A stretch of 11,766 bases of DNA from CAZSTA01 sp964609495 [NCBI: uncultured bacterium] (GCA_964609495.1 CAZSTA010000108.1:1-11766), one strand, 5' to 3'; counted from the stretch's first letter, positions 1 through 7,166 are shown. The notes: a model not told the origin generated them from the letters alone. Translations and numbers: made by a program.

Positions 1-170
1 CCAGGAGAGGCACTTAAAGGATGGGAAAGTAAGTATGATCACCAGGAATAAGGTTAATTTGACTTTATTAAGATCGTTTATCAAAGTATAACACCACCTA
101 TCGAGAATAAGTAACCGTCATTATGCTAACATCCTGATAGAGAGAGCTTGATTCTCATTTTCAGATAGAT
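1..170. other. Left-edge non-coding stretch
   Basis: No gene is recognised here. Two plus-strand frames are open from the window edge, to stops at 49-51 and 89-91, so the tail of an upstream plus-strand gene may lie here, but neither short peptide is recognisable. The first 20 or so bases resemble the palindromic repeat near 6344-6365 (both contain AGGAGAGG, one base, then ACTTAA), so the edge may instead cut a copy of that repeat. Confidence 0.3.
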
Positions 171-198
171 AGGCGTCGGAGTTGTTAATCCGACGCCT
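171..198. terminator. Perfect 10-bp hairpin, probable bidirectional terminator
   Basis: The arms AGGCGTCGGA (171-180) and TCCGACGCCT (189-198) pair perfectly around an 8-base loop. The hairpin lies 22 bases beyond the stop of the minus-strand GerW-like gene. The T-rich side is to the right (TTATTATTTTTC), which suits termination of plus-strand transcription arriving from the left edge. On the minus strand the following bases are not T-rich, so termination there would rely on the stem alone. Confidence 0.6.
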
Positions 199-219
199 TA
201 AAAATTATTATTTTTCTTA

Positions 220-645
220 CTACATTTCCGGGGGAGGTCCCATAGGAGGTCCACCCAATTGCATCAGAATCGGTCCCAGTACCTTAAGAAATTCAGCTAT
301 TGCTGCTCCAGGACCTATGCCAGTGACGGGAATCACATCAACTTTCCCCTCACGTATTACTGCCACCGCTATGGGGGTTATACCCCCACCACCGCCTCCT
401 CCGCCAGCAAATTCATAACCAGTATCTGCTCCTCCAACTCCAAAGCCAAAGTTTACCTCGGCGATGGGTACGATTACTACTCCTTCTCCGTAAATAGGTT
501 CACCAAAGACAGTTTTCGAATTAAGTATCTCTTTCAAGGTTTCGGTGATACTAGCTACAGTTGAGGAGTTATCTGCAAATGCTGGCAAGCATATACTAGT
601 TGTGAAAATAAGCGCAAATACCGCAATTATCAATTTACTTTTCAT
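220..645 (-). CDS. Exported GerW/YtfJ-family protein (copy A)
   Basis: A 141-residue protein related to the GerW/YtfJ sporulation-protein family (Spore_YtfJ). Visible family features are TVFGEP at residues 45-50, the IVPIAEVNFGFGVGG segment at 58-72, an eight-glycine run at 81-88 and PIAVAV at 91-96, then a helix-like tail. Unlike the Bacillus protein, which to my knowledge has no export signal, this one begins with a signal peptide (residues 1-24, hydrophobic core, AFA before the cut). The C-terminus is rich in Pro, Gly and Met. The site GGAGG lies about 13 bases before the ATG. It follows its paralogue at 717-1148 by 71 bases on the same strand with no terminator between, so they are probably co-transcribed. 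The family is recognised with fair certainty; the function of exported members is unknown, and the gene does not by itself imply sporulation. Confidence 0.82.
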   Translation of the reverse strand: MKSKLIIAVFALIFTTSICLPAFADNSSTVASITETLKEILNSKTVFGEPIYGEGVVIVPIAEVNFGFGVGGADTGYEFAGGGGGGGGITPIAVAVIREGKVDVIPVTGIGPGAAIAEFLKVLGPILMQLGGPPMGPPPEM

Positions 646-716
646 TCCGATTATCCCTCCTCCTTTTTAATCTTGATGTTGATCTCCTATTTCTTGTTCA
701 CCCAGCTTATTAGAGA

Positions 717-1148
717 CTAATAACCACCCATTTCACCGCCACCCATAAGCATCTGGGGAAGCATTGGGCCCACGTTCTTTAGGAGTTCTGTCAATGCTTC
801 TATTATATAGACGAAGTCCCCCTTACCAGTGACAGGTATTACCTCTGTCTTTTCCTTGGATACCGCGATTACGGCTATTGGGAAAACTCCACCTCCTCCG
901 CCTCCCATGCCAACCATTGGTGCAGGCTCATTCACTCCGAAGCCAAAGCCTGTTACACAAACAGGGATCATTGTTATCCCTTCATAGGTGACCGGTTCCC
1001 CGAAGACGGTATTTACATTTAAGATTTCCTTCAAAGCCTTAGTGAGATCCTCTATAGAGCTTGACATTCCCTCTTGAGCCATCGCTGATACAGTTGCTAG
1101 TAATAGAGTGATTACTAGGAAGGATGCTAGTATTAACTTGCTTTTCAT
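717..1148 (-). CDS. Exported GerW/YtfJ-family protein (copy B)
   Basis: A 143-residue paralogue of the downstream copy A and first gene of the pair. It starts with the same five residues (MKSKL) and a signal peptide (1-24, AMA before the cut). The family signature follows: NTVFGEP at 46-52, IPVCVTGFGFGV at 61-72, a six-glycine run at 82-87, PIAVIAV at 90-96 and EVIPVTGKGD at 102-111. The C-terminus again ends in a Gly/Met-rich tail (GGGEMGGY). A very strong ribosome site, GAGGAGGTG, lies seven bases before the ATG. Transcription probably starts from the consensus promoter at 1200-1228. The matched signal peptides, shared Gly-run architecture and tandem position point to gene duplication. Function is unknown; a secreted or periplasmic structural role is only a guess. 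Confidence 0.82.
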   Translation of the reverse strand: MKSKLILASFLVITLLLATVSAMAQEGMSSSIEDLTKALKEILNVNTVFGEPVTYEGITMIPVCVTGFGFGVNEPAPMVGMGGGGGGVFPIAVIAVSKEKTEVIPVTGKGDFVYIIEALTELLKNVGPMLPQMLMGGGEMGGY

Positions 1149-1199
1149 TTAAACACCTCCTCACTCTCCTATTTTAGTTAGTAAAAGTTGCTACTGTTA

Positions 1200-1228
1200 A
1201 TTATACATTAAAGTTCGTCAATTGTCAA
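1200..1228 (-). promoter_or_regulatory. Perfect consensus sigma-70 promoter for the GerW-like pair
   Basis: On the minus strand TTGACA (1228-1223) is followed after exactly 17 bases by TATAAT (1205-1200). Transcription would begin near 1193, giving a leader of about 45 bases before the ATG at 1148. The plus strand here reads GTCAATT twice in tandem (1218-1231), overlapping the -35 box and containing the palindrome CAATTG; this could be an operator, but that is inference. Confidence 0.85.
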
Positions 1229-1385
1229 TTTATTTATCCCTAAAAATCGGAAAATAACGTCTCTTTTCACTTCGTCCACTTTCCAATTGCCGTTAGATAT
1301 TGTAATTGCTAGGGAAGAAATTATCAGATTCGGTTACTCTATATCGTCCGGGCTACACCCCTCCCTCGCTGAAACTTTCCATCTG

Positions 1386-1414
1386 TTGACACTATGTTCT
1401 ATTTCTGATATAAT
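1386..1414 (+). promoter_or_regulatory. Perfect consensus, extended -10 promoter for the MATE-like gene
   Basis: TTGACA (1386-1391), 17 bases, then TATAAT (1409-1414), with TGA directly before the -10 box, which makes it an extended -10. Initiation near 1421 would leave a leader of about 25 bases. It diverges from the promoter at 1200-1228; the 157 bases between the two show no further clear motif. Confidence 0.87.
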
Positions 1415-1446
1415 GATACACATAGCTATATAGAAAAGAGGGAAAT

Positions 1447-2769
1447 ATGCCATCCTCCAAATTAACCTATGGTGAGATCCTACGTTTCTATTATCCTCTG
1501 GCTCTGACCGGGATGCTAGTGACAGCTTCCCAGCCGATAATTAACGCAGGAATAGCTAGAATGCCCAACCCTGAGATATCTTTAGCTGCCTACTCGGTAG
1601 CATTTGGGGTTTTAATAATGTTCCAAGCCCCGATACTTATGTTTCTCCAACTCTCGGTCGTGTTTGCAAGGGATGATCGCTCCTTCCGTATGGTTCGCAA
1701 TTTCGTTCTTATTCTGGCATCGATTATAGTGGGGTTGATTTGCTTAATAGCCTATACTCCTTTAAATAACATCGTTTTCTCCAAAATTATGGATGTCCCT
1801 CCCGATGTACTGAAACCCTCTATTCGTGCCTTTCAGATAATGGTATTTTTACCTTTTGTGTTCTCTTGGCGTTTTTTACATCAAGGGGTGATTATTCGCT
1901 ATGGGAGAAATATTTTGATGACTTTAGCAACGACTGTTAGAGTTATAATTTGTGCAGGGATTATCTTAATTGGGGGAAGATATTTGAAAGTTGAGGGGGC
2001 TTTCCTAGGGGCTTGCTCTTTCGTAGTAGGAGCGATTGCCGAATCTTCTATAGTTTATATATCAGCCCTCCCCAGTATACGTGATCGGGTAAGATATAAA
2101 CCTCAGCACAAAGATAATTTGACTTATGTTGATATAACCAGCTTCTATCTGCCTCTAGTTTTGACACTATTGATGTTGAATGTTACTAATCCGGCTATAA
2201 ATGCTAGCATTGCCCGAGTAGCTCAGCCAAAGCTATCGCTTGCCGGATATGGAGTTGCTATTAGTATAATCTTTATATTGATGAGTCCTGCGAGAATGCT
2301 TCAACAGGTAGTACTAACTATGATCCGGGATAAGGAATCCTATCTTAAAGTCCTTCGTTTTGTCCTATTAGTAGGAGGAATCTTCTCCACCATCTTAGCC
2401 ATCATCAGCTTTAGTCCTTTGATATCTATCCTTCTCTCCAAAGTTATGGGGGTGGGAAATGAGATAGAGGAATTCGCTAAATTGGGAGTTCGCTTTATGA
2501 TCTTGATTCCTTTGATAACCTCTGGTGCTATCTTTTTCCAGGGGATATTGCTCAAAAGAGAGAGGACAAAGCCTATTAGAACTGCTGTGTTTGTGAGGAT
2601 GTTATCTCTAATAATCATCCTTCTTCTGGGGGTTTGGTATGGGCGAATAAACGGGGTGTTATTAGGAGCAGGAGTATTCACTATAACGATGTTAATAGAA
2701 GCCTCTATGCTTTGGATAGGAGCTAGAGGATTGATCAGTAGGCAATTTAGAGGAGAAACGAGCTTTTAG
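1447..2769 (+). CDS. MATE/MOP-superfamily membrane protein, ANK-like (probable exporter or flippase)
   Basis: A 440-residue integral membrane protein with about 12 hydrophobic segments and few charged residues. Two halves repeat each other: FYYPLAL...NAGIAR at 14-38 matches FYLPLVL...NASIAR at 233-257, FSKIMDV at 111-117 matches LSKVMGV at 330-336, and EGAFLGA at 183-189 matches NGVLLGA at 402-408. That pseudo-twofold layout, with the polar LTYxxI(L/T)xFYxPL start of each half, fits the MATE/MOP superfamily and most resembles the bacterial relatives of the ANK protein. Its substrate cannot be read from the sequence; drug, nucleotide, polyphosphate-type or lipid-linked sugar export are all possible. 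AGAGGGA precedes the ATG. It is a single-gene unit with its own promoter and terminator, so the context gives no hint of substrate. Confidence 0.78.
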   Translation: MPSSKLTYGEILRFYYPLALTGMLVTASQPIINAGIARMPNPEISLAAYSVAFGVLIMFQAPILMFLQLSVVFARDDRSFRMVRNFVLILASIIVGLICLIAYTPLNNIVFSKIMDVPPDVLKPSIRAFQIMVFLPFVFSWRFLHQGVIIRYGRNILMTLATTVRVIICAGIILIGGRYLKVEGAFLGACSFVVGAIAESSIVYISALPSIRDRVRYKPQHKDNLTYVDITSFYLPLVLTLLMLNVTNPAINASIARVAQPKLSLAGYGVAISIIFILMSPARMLQQVVLTMIRDKESYLKVLRFVLLVGGIFSTILAIISFSPLISILLSKVMGVGNEIEEFAKLGVRFMILIPLITSGAIFFQGILLKRERTKPIRTAVFVRMLSLIIILLLGVWYGRINGVLLGAGVFTITMLIEASMLWIGARGLISRQFRGETSF

Positions 2770-2843
2770 AAGATGGAAGAGGGCAGATATCTTGAGAACA
2801 TAGCACTATAGGGAACAGGAGTGGTAGAGCGAAAAGCGAAATT

Positions 2844-2874
2844 AAGCTCTCGGTTTATCACCGAGAGCTTTTTT
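2844..2874 (+). terminator. Strong intrinsic terminator after the MATE-like gene
   Basis: AAGCTCTCGG (2844-2853) pairs over 10 bases with CCGAGAGCTT (2861-2870) around a seven-base loop, and the T run continues to 2874. It lies 75 bases after the stop codon and separates this gene from the sugar-transport operon. Confidence 0.92.
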
Positions 2875-2895
2875 ATAGCAAAATCCTTGAAAGTA

Positions 2896-2904
2896 TGTTA
2901 TAAT
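2896..2904 (+). promoter_or_regulatory. Extended -10 promoter for the ABC transporter operon
   Basis: TGTTATAAT (2896-2904) is a perfect -10 hexamer with the TGn extension. The hexamer at the proper -35 distance (TAGCAA, 2876-2881) is poor, so activation by a regulator or reliance on the extended -10 is likely. The leader would be about 110 bases long and carries an imperfect hairpin (ACCGGGA 2942-2948 with TTCCGGT 2961-2967), which could be regulatory. Confidence 0.65.
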
Positions 2905-3004
2905 ATTAATGGGATATAAACAAAATCTTCGTCCAACTTTAACCGGGACCATAAGTTTGATTCCGGTATTGTAGGACATGACTCATCAATTCTCAAATGA
3001 AAAT

Positions 3005-3011
3005 AAGGAGG
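3005..3011 (+). promoter_or_regulatory. Shine-Dalgarno site that decides the binding-protein start
   Basis: AAGGAGG lies nine bases before the ATG at 3021. The upstream in-frame ATG at 2997 has no such site, and its use would place extra charged residues ahead of a normal signal peptide. Confidence 0.8.
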
Positions 3012-3020
3012 GTTATACTT

Positions 3021-4268
3021 ATGAGAAGAGCAATATTTATCACAATGCTAGCTTTGCTATTGGTATTAACTGCAACGTTCTCGGCTTCAGCCCAAACTAA
3101 GATCACCTTTTCCACCTGGGAAGGCCCTGATGCGGAGTGGGAGAAGACCATCTCGGAGTTTGAGGGGGAAAATCCAGATATCAAAGTCGAGTTGATCCGA
3201 GTCCCCGATCAATATGAGCAGAAGTTGCTCACGATGATCGCGGGAAAAACCGCTCCTGATGTTATGCATGTCTTTGAGGTCACTACTCCAATCCTCGCGG
3301 CTAGAGGTAATTTAGTGAATCTAGACTCACTTGCAGAGAAGGATAAGGCCTTCGACTTAGATGATTTCTATCCTTCAACGTTGGTTCTAGGGAGATATGA
3401 GGGTAGTTTATATGGGCTTGGATATGCCTACGCTCCTCAATTGATGTTTTACAACAATGATCTTTTCTCTGATGCGGGATTACCCGATCCTGTGGATGGT
3501 TGGACCTGGAGCGATATGCTCTATGCGGCTACCCAGATCACTAAGGATACCAATGGCGATGGTAAGATCGACAATTGGGGATTCTCATCGCTGACCTCTT
3601 GGTGGGTTCCTAGCATGATAGTCATCTGGCAGAACAGTGGGGATATGTTCAATGAGGATAAGACAGAGACTCTGCTGAATACTCCCGCGGATGTTCAAGC
3701 GATCCAATTCTTCGCCGATCTCATCCATAGATACAAGGTCGCTCCCCCTTTAACTGAGCAAGCAGGATGGGGCGGAAGCGTGTTTGAGACTGGCAGGATC
3801 GGGATGATGGCCACTGGTATATGGATGCAGGTGCCATATCAAAACGTGAAGTTCGAGTGGGATATCGTAGCCCTGCCGATGAATAAGGAGAAGGCCACCG
3901 CTCTCCACACCTCTTACTTCACGATCTCCTCTCAGTCCAAGAATCAAGAGGCCGCCTGGGAGTTCCTCAAATATGTCACTGGCTCCAAAGTGCAATTCGA
4001 GAAGAACAAGAATTTGGGCTATGTGCCTACGAGGGCTTCAGCGGACGAGAGGCGACCTTATGTCGATCCCACCAAGCCACCGGAGAACGATATCGCTATC
4101 GGACAGACGGTCGAATATGGAAGGTTGCTCCCCACTGCGCTGAATATGAACAGGATACTCAACCTCTTCGAGACCGAGCTTGATCTCATCTATCTGGGTA
4201 AGAAGACCGCTCAAGAGGCTTTCGATAAGATCGCTCCCGAGATAAACGAATTGCTGAAACAAGAATGA
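3021..4268 (+). CDS. ABC transporter sugar-binding protein (family 1 / CUT1)
   Basis: A 415-residue extracellular solute-binding protein of the type that delivers sugars or oligosaccharides to MalFG-like permeases. Residues 1-24 form a signal peptide ending ASA before Gln25. There is no lipobox cysteine, so the mature protein is predicted free in the periplasm or matrix rather than lipid-anchored. Family features are ITFSTWEGP at the mature N-terminus, the EFEGENPDIKVE strand, APDVMHV, YEGSLYGLGY, LMFYNNDLF, the GLPDP...TW turn, and a calcium-loop-like DTNGDGKID at 176-184 followed by WGF. The GRIGMMATGIW motif and the AAWEFLKYV helix complete the fold. An in-frame ATG at 2997 would add eight residues but has no ribosome site. 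It is the first gene of the importer operon. The substrate is unknown. Confidence 0.92.
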   Translation: MRRAIFITMLALLLVLTATFSASAQTKITFSTWEGPDAEWEKTISEFEGENPDIKVELIRVPDQYEQKLLTMIAGKTAPDVMHVFEVTTPILAARGNLVNLDSLAEKDKAFDLDDFYPSTLVLGRYEGSLYGLGYAYAPQLMFYNNDLFSDAGLPDPVDGWTWSDMLYAATQITKDTNGDGKIDNWGFSSLTSWWVPSMIVIWQNSGDMFNEDKTETLLNTPADVQAIQFFADLIHRYKVAPPLTEQAGWGGSVFETGRIGMMATGIWMQVPYQNVKFEWDIVALPMNKEKATALHTSYFTISSQSKNQEAAWEFLKYVTGSKVQFEKNKNLGYVPTRASADERRPYVDPTKPPENDIAIGQTVEYGRLLPTALNMNRILNLFETELDLIYLGKKTAQEAFDKIAPEINELLKQE

Positions 4269-4296
4269 TCGTAGTAATGGAATAAAGAGCAGGTTA

Positions 4297-4399
4297 AGAC
4301 TGTCAAGAATTTCAGCCCTCTAACTTCTGGAGGGGGAGGAATCCTTCCCTCTATCCTTCCTATATTATTTGAGGGGAGCTCTTGGCAGTCTAATTTTTT
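4297..4399 (+). promoter_or_regulatory. Structured gap between binding-protein and permease genes (attenuator-like)
   Basis: AGACTGTCAAG (4297-4307) can pair over 11 positions, one of them G-T, with CTTGGCAGTCT (4381-4391), directly followed by AA and six T. Inside sits another hairpin (4332-4339 with 4343-4350, loop AAT, two G-T pairs). The whole looks like a branched terminator. In sugar importer operons such elements commonly make the binding protein much more abundant than the permeases by partial termination or by protecting upstream mRNA; that role is inferred here. Confidence 0.6.
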
Positions 4400-4423
4400 A
4401 TAGCTAGGAGAAGAGATGTCAAG

Positions 4424-5347
4424 ATGTCCAATATCACCGCAACTAGGAGATCGAGCAAATTAGCAAGGAGGGAGGCTATCGAAGGATATCTTTTCATATC
4501 CCCTTGGATATTCGGATTTTTGGTTTTCATCGCGGGACCGTTGATCGCCTCCATTCTTCTTAGCTTCAGCAGGTGGGATATAGTTACTCCCTCTAAACTT
4601 ATAGGGATCAAGAACTATGGGGAATTGTTCACCAAAGACGAGCTTTTTCGACAATCCCTCAAGGTCACAATTATATATACAGTATTTAGCGTTCCGTTGA
4701 GATTAGCTTTCGCCCTATTCGTAGCGGTATTTTTGAACAGAAAGATAAGAGCCCTCTCTTACTTCAGAACGGTAATCTATATGCCAGAGGTGGTATCGGG
4801 GGTAGCCCTAGCTATTATGTGGCTGTGGATATTTAATCCGGAGTTCGGGGTGCTGAATTCCCTCTTATCCAAGATCGGTATTCAAGGTCCGGCTTGGATA
4901 TTCAGTATCACTTGGGCTTTGCCCTCCTTCATCCTTATGAGCATATGGAAGATCGGGGGTACTATGGTGATCTATCTAGCTGGATTGCAGGGGATTCCCA
5001 CTCAGCTCTATGAAGCCGCGGAGATCGACGGGGCAAACGAATGGCATAAGTTCTGGAAGGTTACTCTACCTATGCTCTCGCCAGTTATATTCTTCACGCT
5101 GATCATAAATATGATCGGTAGCTTTCAGATATTCGCCGAATCATTCGTTATGACTAAGGGAGGCCCTGGTAATGCCACTCTATTCTATGTCCTCTATCTT
5201 TACCGAAACGCTTTCGAATATTTCCGAATGGGTTATGCCTCAGCTTTGGCTTGGATATTATTCCTAGTTATTTTGGTCTTCACTCTTTTGATATTCAGAT
5301 CCTCTGCCTGGTGGGTATATTATGAGGCGGAAACGAAGGGGCGATGA
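4424..5347 (+). CDS. ABC sugar transporter permease 1 (MalF/UgpA type)
   Basis: A 307-residue inner-membrane permease with about six membrane segments. The first follows the basic N-terminus and the typical GYLFISPWIFGFLVF motif (21-35). The cytoplasmic EAA loop, which contacts the ATPase, is clear at 195-218 with EAAEIDGA, a central FW and TLP. TKGGPGN at 244-250 is a common MalF/UgpA-type motif before the last helices. It starts 155 bases after the binding-protein gene; AGGAG lies 13 bases before the ATG and further purines lie closer. An ATG at 4416 is out of frame. The stop is four bases before the preferred start of permease 2, so the two permeases are probably translationally coupled and form a heterodimer. 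Confidence 0.93.
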   Translation: MSNITATRRSSKLARREAIEGYLFISPWIFGFLVFIAGPLIASILLSFSRWDIVTPSKLIGIKNYGELFTKDELFRQSLKVTIIYTVFSVPLRLAFALFVAVFLNRKIRALSYFRTVIYMPEVVSGVALAIMWLWIFNPEFGVLNSLLSKIGIQGPAWIFSITWALPSFILMSIWKIGGTMVIYLAGLQGIPTQLYEAAEIDGANEWHKFWKVTLPMLSPVIFFTLIINMIGSFQIFAESFVMTKGGPGNATLFYVLYLYRNAFEYFRMGYASALAWILFLVILVFTLLIFRSSAWWVYYEAETKGR

Positions 5348-5351
5348 ACTT

Positions 5352-6215
5352 ATGAAGAGAGGATATAGCTGGTGGGCCAGTAAGAGAACGAGAAAATCGG
5401 TCGGAGATATAATAGTTTATGCGATATTGATCTTGATATGTATAGCTATGGCTATCCCCTTTTTCTGGATGATCTCCACCTCCCTCAAGGAGAAAGGAGC
5501 GATATTTACCTTCCCTCCTCAGTGGATCCCTGATCCTATCGTATGGCACAATTTCCCCGAAGCTCTGACGATGTTTCCCTTTCACATCTATTTTAAAAAT
5601 ACTATCTTTCTCACCCTCAGTTGCATATTGGGGACTCTTCTCTCCAGTTCCCTGGTAGCTTATAGCTTTGCTCGTCTCAGATTTCCCGGACGGAATTTCC
5701 TCTTCCTGCTCCTGTTAAGCACGATAATGCTCCCTTATCAGGTGACGATGATCCCCACTTATATACTATTCCGATATCTGGGTTGGATAGATACCTTCAA
5801 ACCCCTCATAGTCCCGGCTTATTTCGGAGGAGCTTTCAATATATTCCTCCTGCGTCAGTTCTTTCTAACTATACCTTTGGAGTTAGACGATGCCGCTCGG
5901 ATAGACGGGTGTAACTCCTTTGATGTTTACTGGAGGATAAATCTTCCTCTAGCTAAACCTGCGCTATTGACGGTGTCGATATTCGCCTTTATGTTTCACT
6001 GGAACGATCTGATGGGGCCTCTGATCTACATAAATTCGGGGAGTAAGTGGACTCTTTCGCTTGGCTTGGTGGGATTTCGCAACCGTTATTTCGTGCCGGA
6101 TTGGAACCTACTTATGGCCGCTTCGTTAGCCACTATACTCCCCTGCCTAATAGTCTTCTTCTTCGCTCAGAAGTATTTTATCCAAGGAATTGCAACTACT
6201 GGATTGAAAGGATAA
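5352..6215 (+). CDS. ABC sugar transporter permease 2 (MalG/UgpE type)
   Basis: A 287-residue inner-membrane permease, partner of permease 1. About six membrane segments are visible. SFARLRFPGRN (105-115) and MIPTYILFRYLGW (133-145) are standard for the family. The EAA loop at 176-200 reads DDAARIDG followed by INLPL, and the protein ends in the classic FIQGIATTGLKG. The start at 5352 has AAGGGG ten bases upstream and falls four bases after permease 1's stop. An in-frame ATG at 5322 would overlap permease 1 by 26 bases and add ten mostly charged residues, with only GGTGGG upstream; I consider it less likely. No ATPase gene follows, so a shared MsmX/UgpC-like ATPase encoded elsewhere probably powers the importer. 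Confidence 0.92.
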   Translation: MKRGYSWWASKRTRKSVGDIIVYAILILICIAMAIPFFWMISTSLKEKGAIFTFPPQWIPDPIVWHNFPEALTMFPFHIYFKNTIFLTLSCILGTLLSSSLVAYSFARLRFPGRNFLFLLLLSTIMLPYQVTMIPTYILFRYLGWIDTFKPLIVPAYFGGAFNIFLLRQFFLTIPLELDDAARIDGCNSFDVYWRINLPLAKPALLTVSIFAFMFHWNDLMGPLIYINSGSKWTLSLGLVGFRNRYFVPDWNLLMAASLATILPCLIVFFFAQKYFIQGIATTGLKG

Positions 6216-6659
6216 AATTAGGTAGTTTCAAGAAAGTTTCAAGCTGTTTTGTCTGAGATGTTCGAGATCAGATTAGATTTTGAACTCATTTTAAATCACC
6301 CTCCCCTAACCCCTCCCGTCAAGGGAGGGAGAAACTAATCTCCTCAGGAGAGGGACTTAATTATGTTCCCTCTCCCCTTGTGGGAGAGAGAATTATATCT
6401 TGAACCCTCTAGCGAAAAACTGATAATAGGAACTTATTTCTTTGAAACTGCTTAAATTACCCTCTCCTCTGAGAGGAGGGGCGGTTAGGAAAGAGGAGAA
6501 GAAACATCCAATAGCCTCCCTAATTTAGCGACTATATAAGGAGAGGGATCGAGGGTGAGATCCCCTAAGTCCTCAATTTTATATACATCCTTGGCAAATC
6601 AATCCCCTAGCCTGAAGACTAAGGGTCTTCAAGCCATATTCTATTAAGGAGAAAACGAG
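6216..6659. repeat. Palindrome-rich intergenic region
   Basis: A 444-base stretch without a gene but with at least six short palindromes. They are CCCTCCC/GGGAGGG (6311-6329), TCTCCT C AGGAGA (6339-6351), CTCTCCC/GGGAGAG (6370-6388), a nine-pair hairpin with loop TGA (6461-6481), GGGATC/GATCCC (6545-6564) and TGAAGAC/GTCTTCA (6613-6631). The blocks near 6306-6329 and 6461-6490 are imperfect inverted copies of each other (CCTAACCCCTCCC against the complement of GGGGCGGTTAGG). This resembles REP/MITE-like interspersed repeats seen in many bacterial genomes. It may also act as terminator or mRNA end-protector for the transporter operon. No transposase or convincing promoter for yjbQ is visible. 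Confidence 0.65.
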
Positions 6660-7088
6660 ATGCCTATAATTACAAGTAAGCTTAGTCTGGAGACCAAGGG
6701 AGATACTGATGTTATAGATATTACCTCCGAAGTTGAGAGGGAACTTATTGATACCGATTTAGAATCGGGAATAGTTACCATATTTCTCCCTGGAGCAACC
6801 GGAGGGATAACTACTATCGAGTATGAATCGGGATTGATAGAGGATATAAAGAACGTCTTTGAAAAGCTCGTTCCCCGCTGGATCGAGTATAAGCATAATC
6901 TGGCTTGGCAGGATGGCAATGGGCATTCTCATATCAGAGCTTCCTTGCTGGGCCCTTCGCTTACCGTCCCCTTCGCTCAAAAGAGGTTGCTACTGGGAAG
7001 ATGGCAGCAGATAGTATTTATCGACTTCGATGTCCGACCCCGCTCTAGGGAATTGATCTTGCAGTTCATAGGGGGAGGCAAGAGATGA
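6660..7088 (+). CDS. YjbQ-family protein (UPF0047, secondary thiamine-phosphate synthase type)
   Basis: A 142-residue protein that covers the full normal length of the YjbQ/UPF0047 family. The conserved core GNGHSHIRASLLGPSLTVPF is at residues 86-105, followed by LLLGRWQQIVFIDFD (110-124) and an Arg-rich turn (RPRSR). TIFLPGATGGITTIEYE (40-56) is the other family signature. Some members can make thiamine phosphate weakly, which gave the family its name; the true cellular role is unsettled. AAGGAG lies eight bases before the ATG. The gene stands alone, 144 bases ahead of the mtnP-like gene, which has its own promoter. The family call is secure; the biological function is not. Confidence 0.93.
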   Translation: MPIITSKLSLETKGDTDVIDITSEVERELIDTDLESGIVTIFLPGATGGITTIEYESGLIEDIKNVFEKLVPRWIEYKHNLAWQDGNGHSHIRASLLGPSLTVPFAQKRLLLGRWQQIVFIDFDVRPRSRELILQFIGGGKR

Positions 7089-7166
7089 GAGTCGCTTCCG
7101 ATGTCAGCGATTCGGGGATAAATATACTCTGGATTTATATTTTTTAGATATTTTGTGAAGTTTATC

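Noticed and set aside
1-91. 3' end of an upstream gene (two open plus-strand frames)
   Set aside because: Too short to recognise, with two competing frames and a possible repeat match; kept only as a remark on the left edge.
182-564. Plus-strand open frames, one ending in a polyproline run
   Set aside because: They mirror the minus-strand GerW-like gene; the proline run is the antisense of its poly-Gly codons, and the minus-strand protein has a signal peptide and family motifs.
2340-2681. Minus-strand open frame inside the MATE-like gene
   Set aside because: It is a shadow of the membrane-protein frame with no ribosome site or recognisable motif; the same holds for the minus-strand frames inside the transporter genes.
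2818-2833. tRNA-like D-arm words (GTGGTAGAGC)
   Set aside because: No T-arm motif, anticodon stem or acceptor pairing follows; the next structure is a plain terminator hairpin.
2997-3020. Upstream ATG for the sugar-binding protein
   Set aside because: It lacks a ribosome site, while AAGGAGG is correctly placed for 3021, where a normal signal peptide starts.
7110-7147. Terminator after the yjbQ-family gene (ATAAAT...ATTTAT then T run)
   Set aside because: Only six A-T pairs, thermodynamically weak; not enough to call a terminator.
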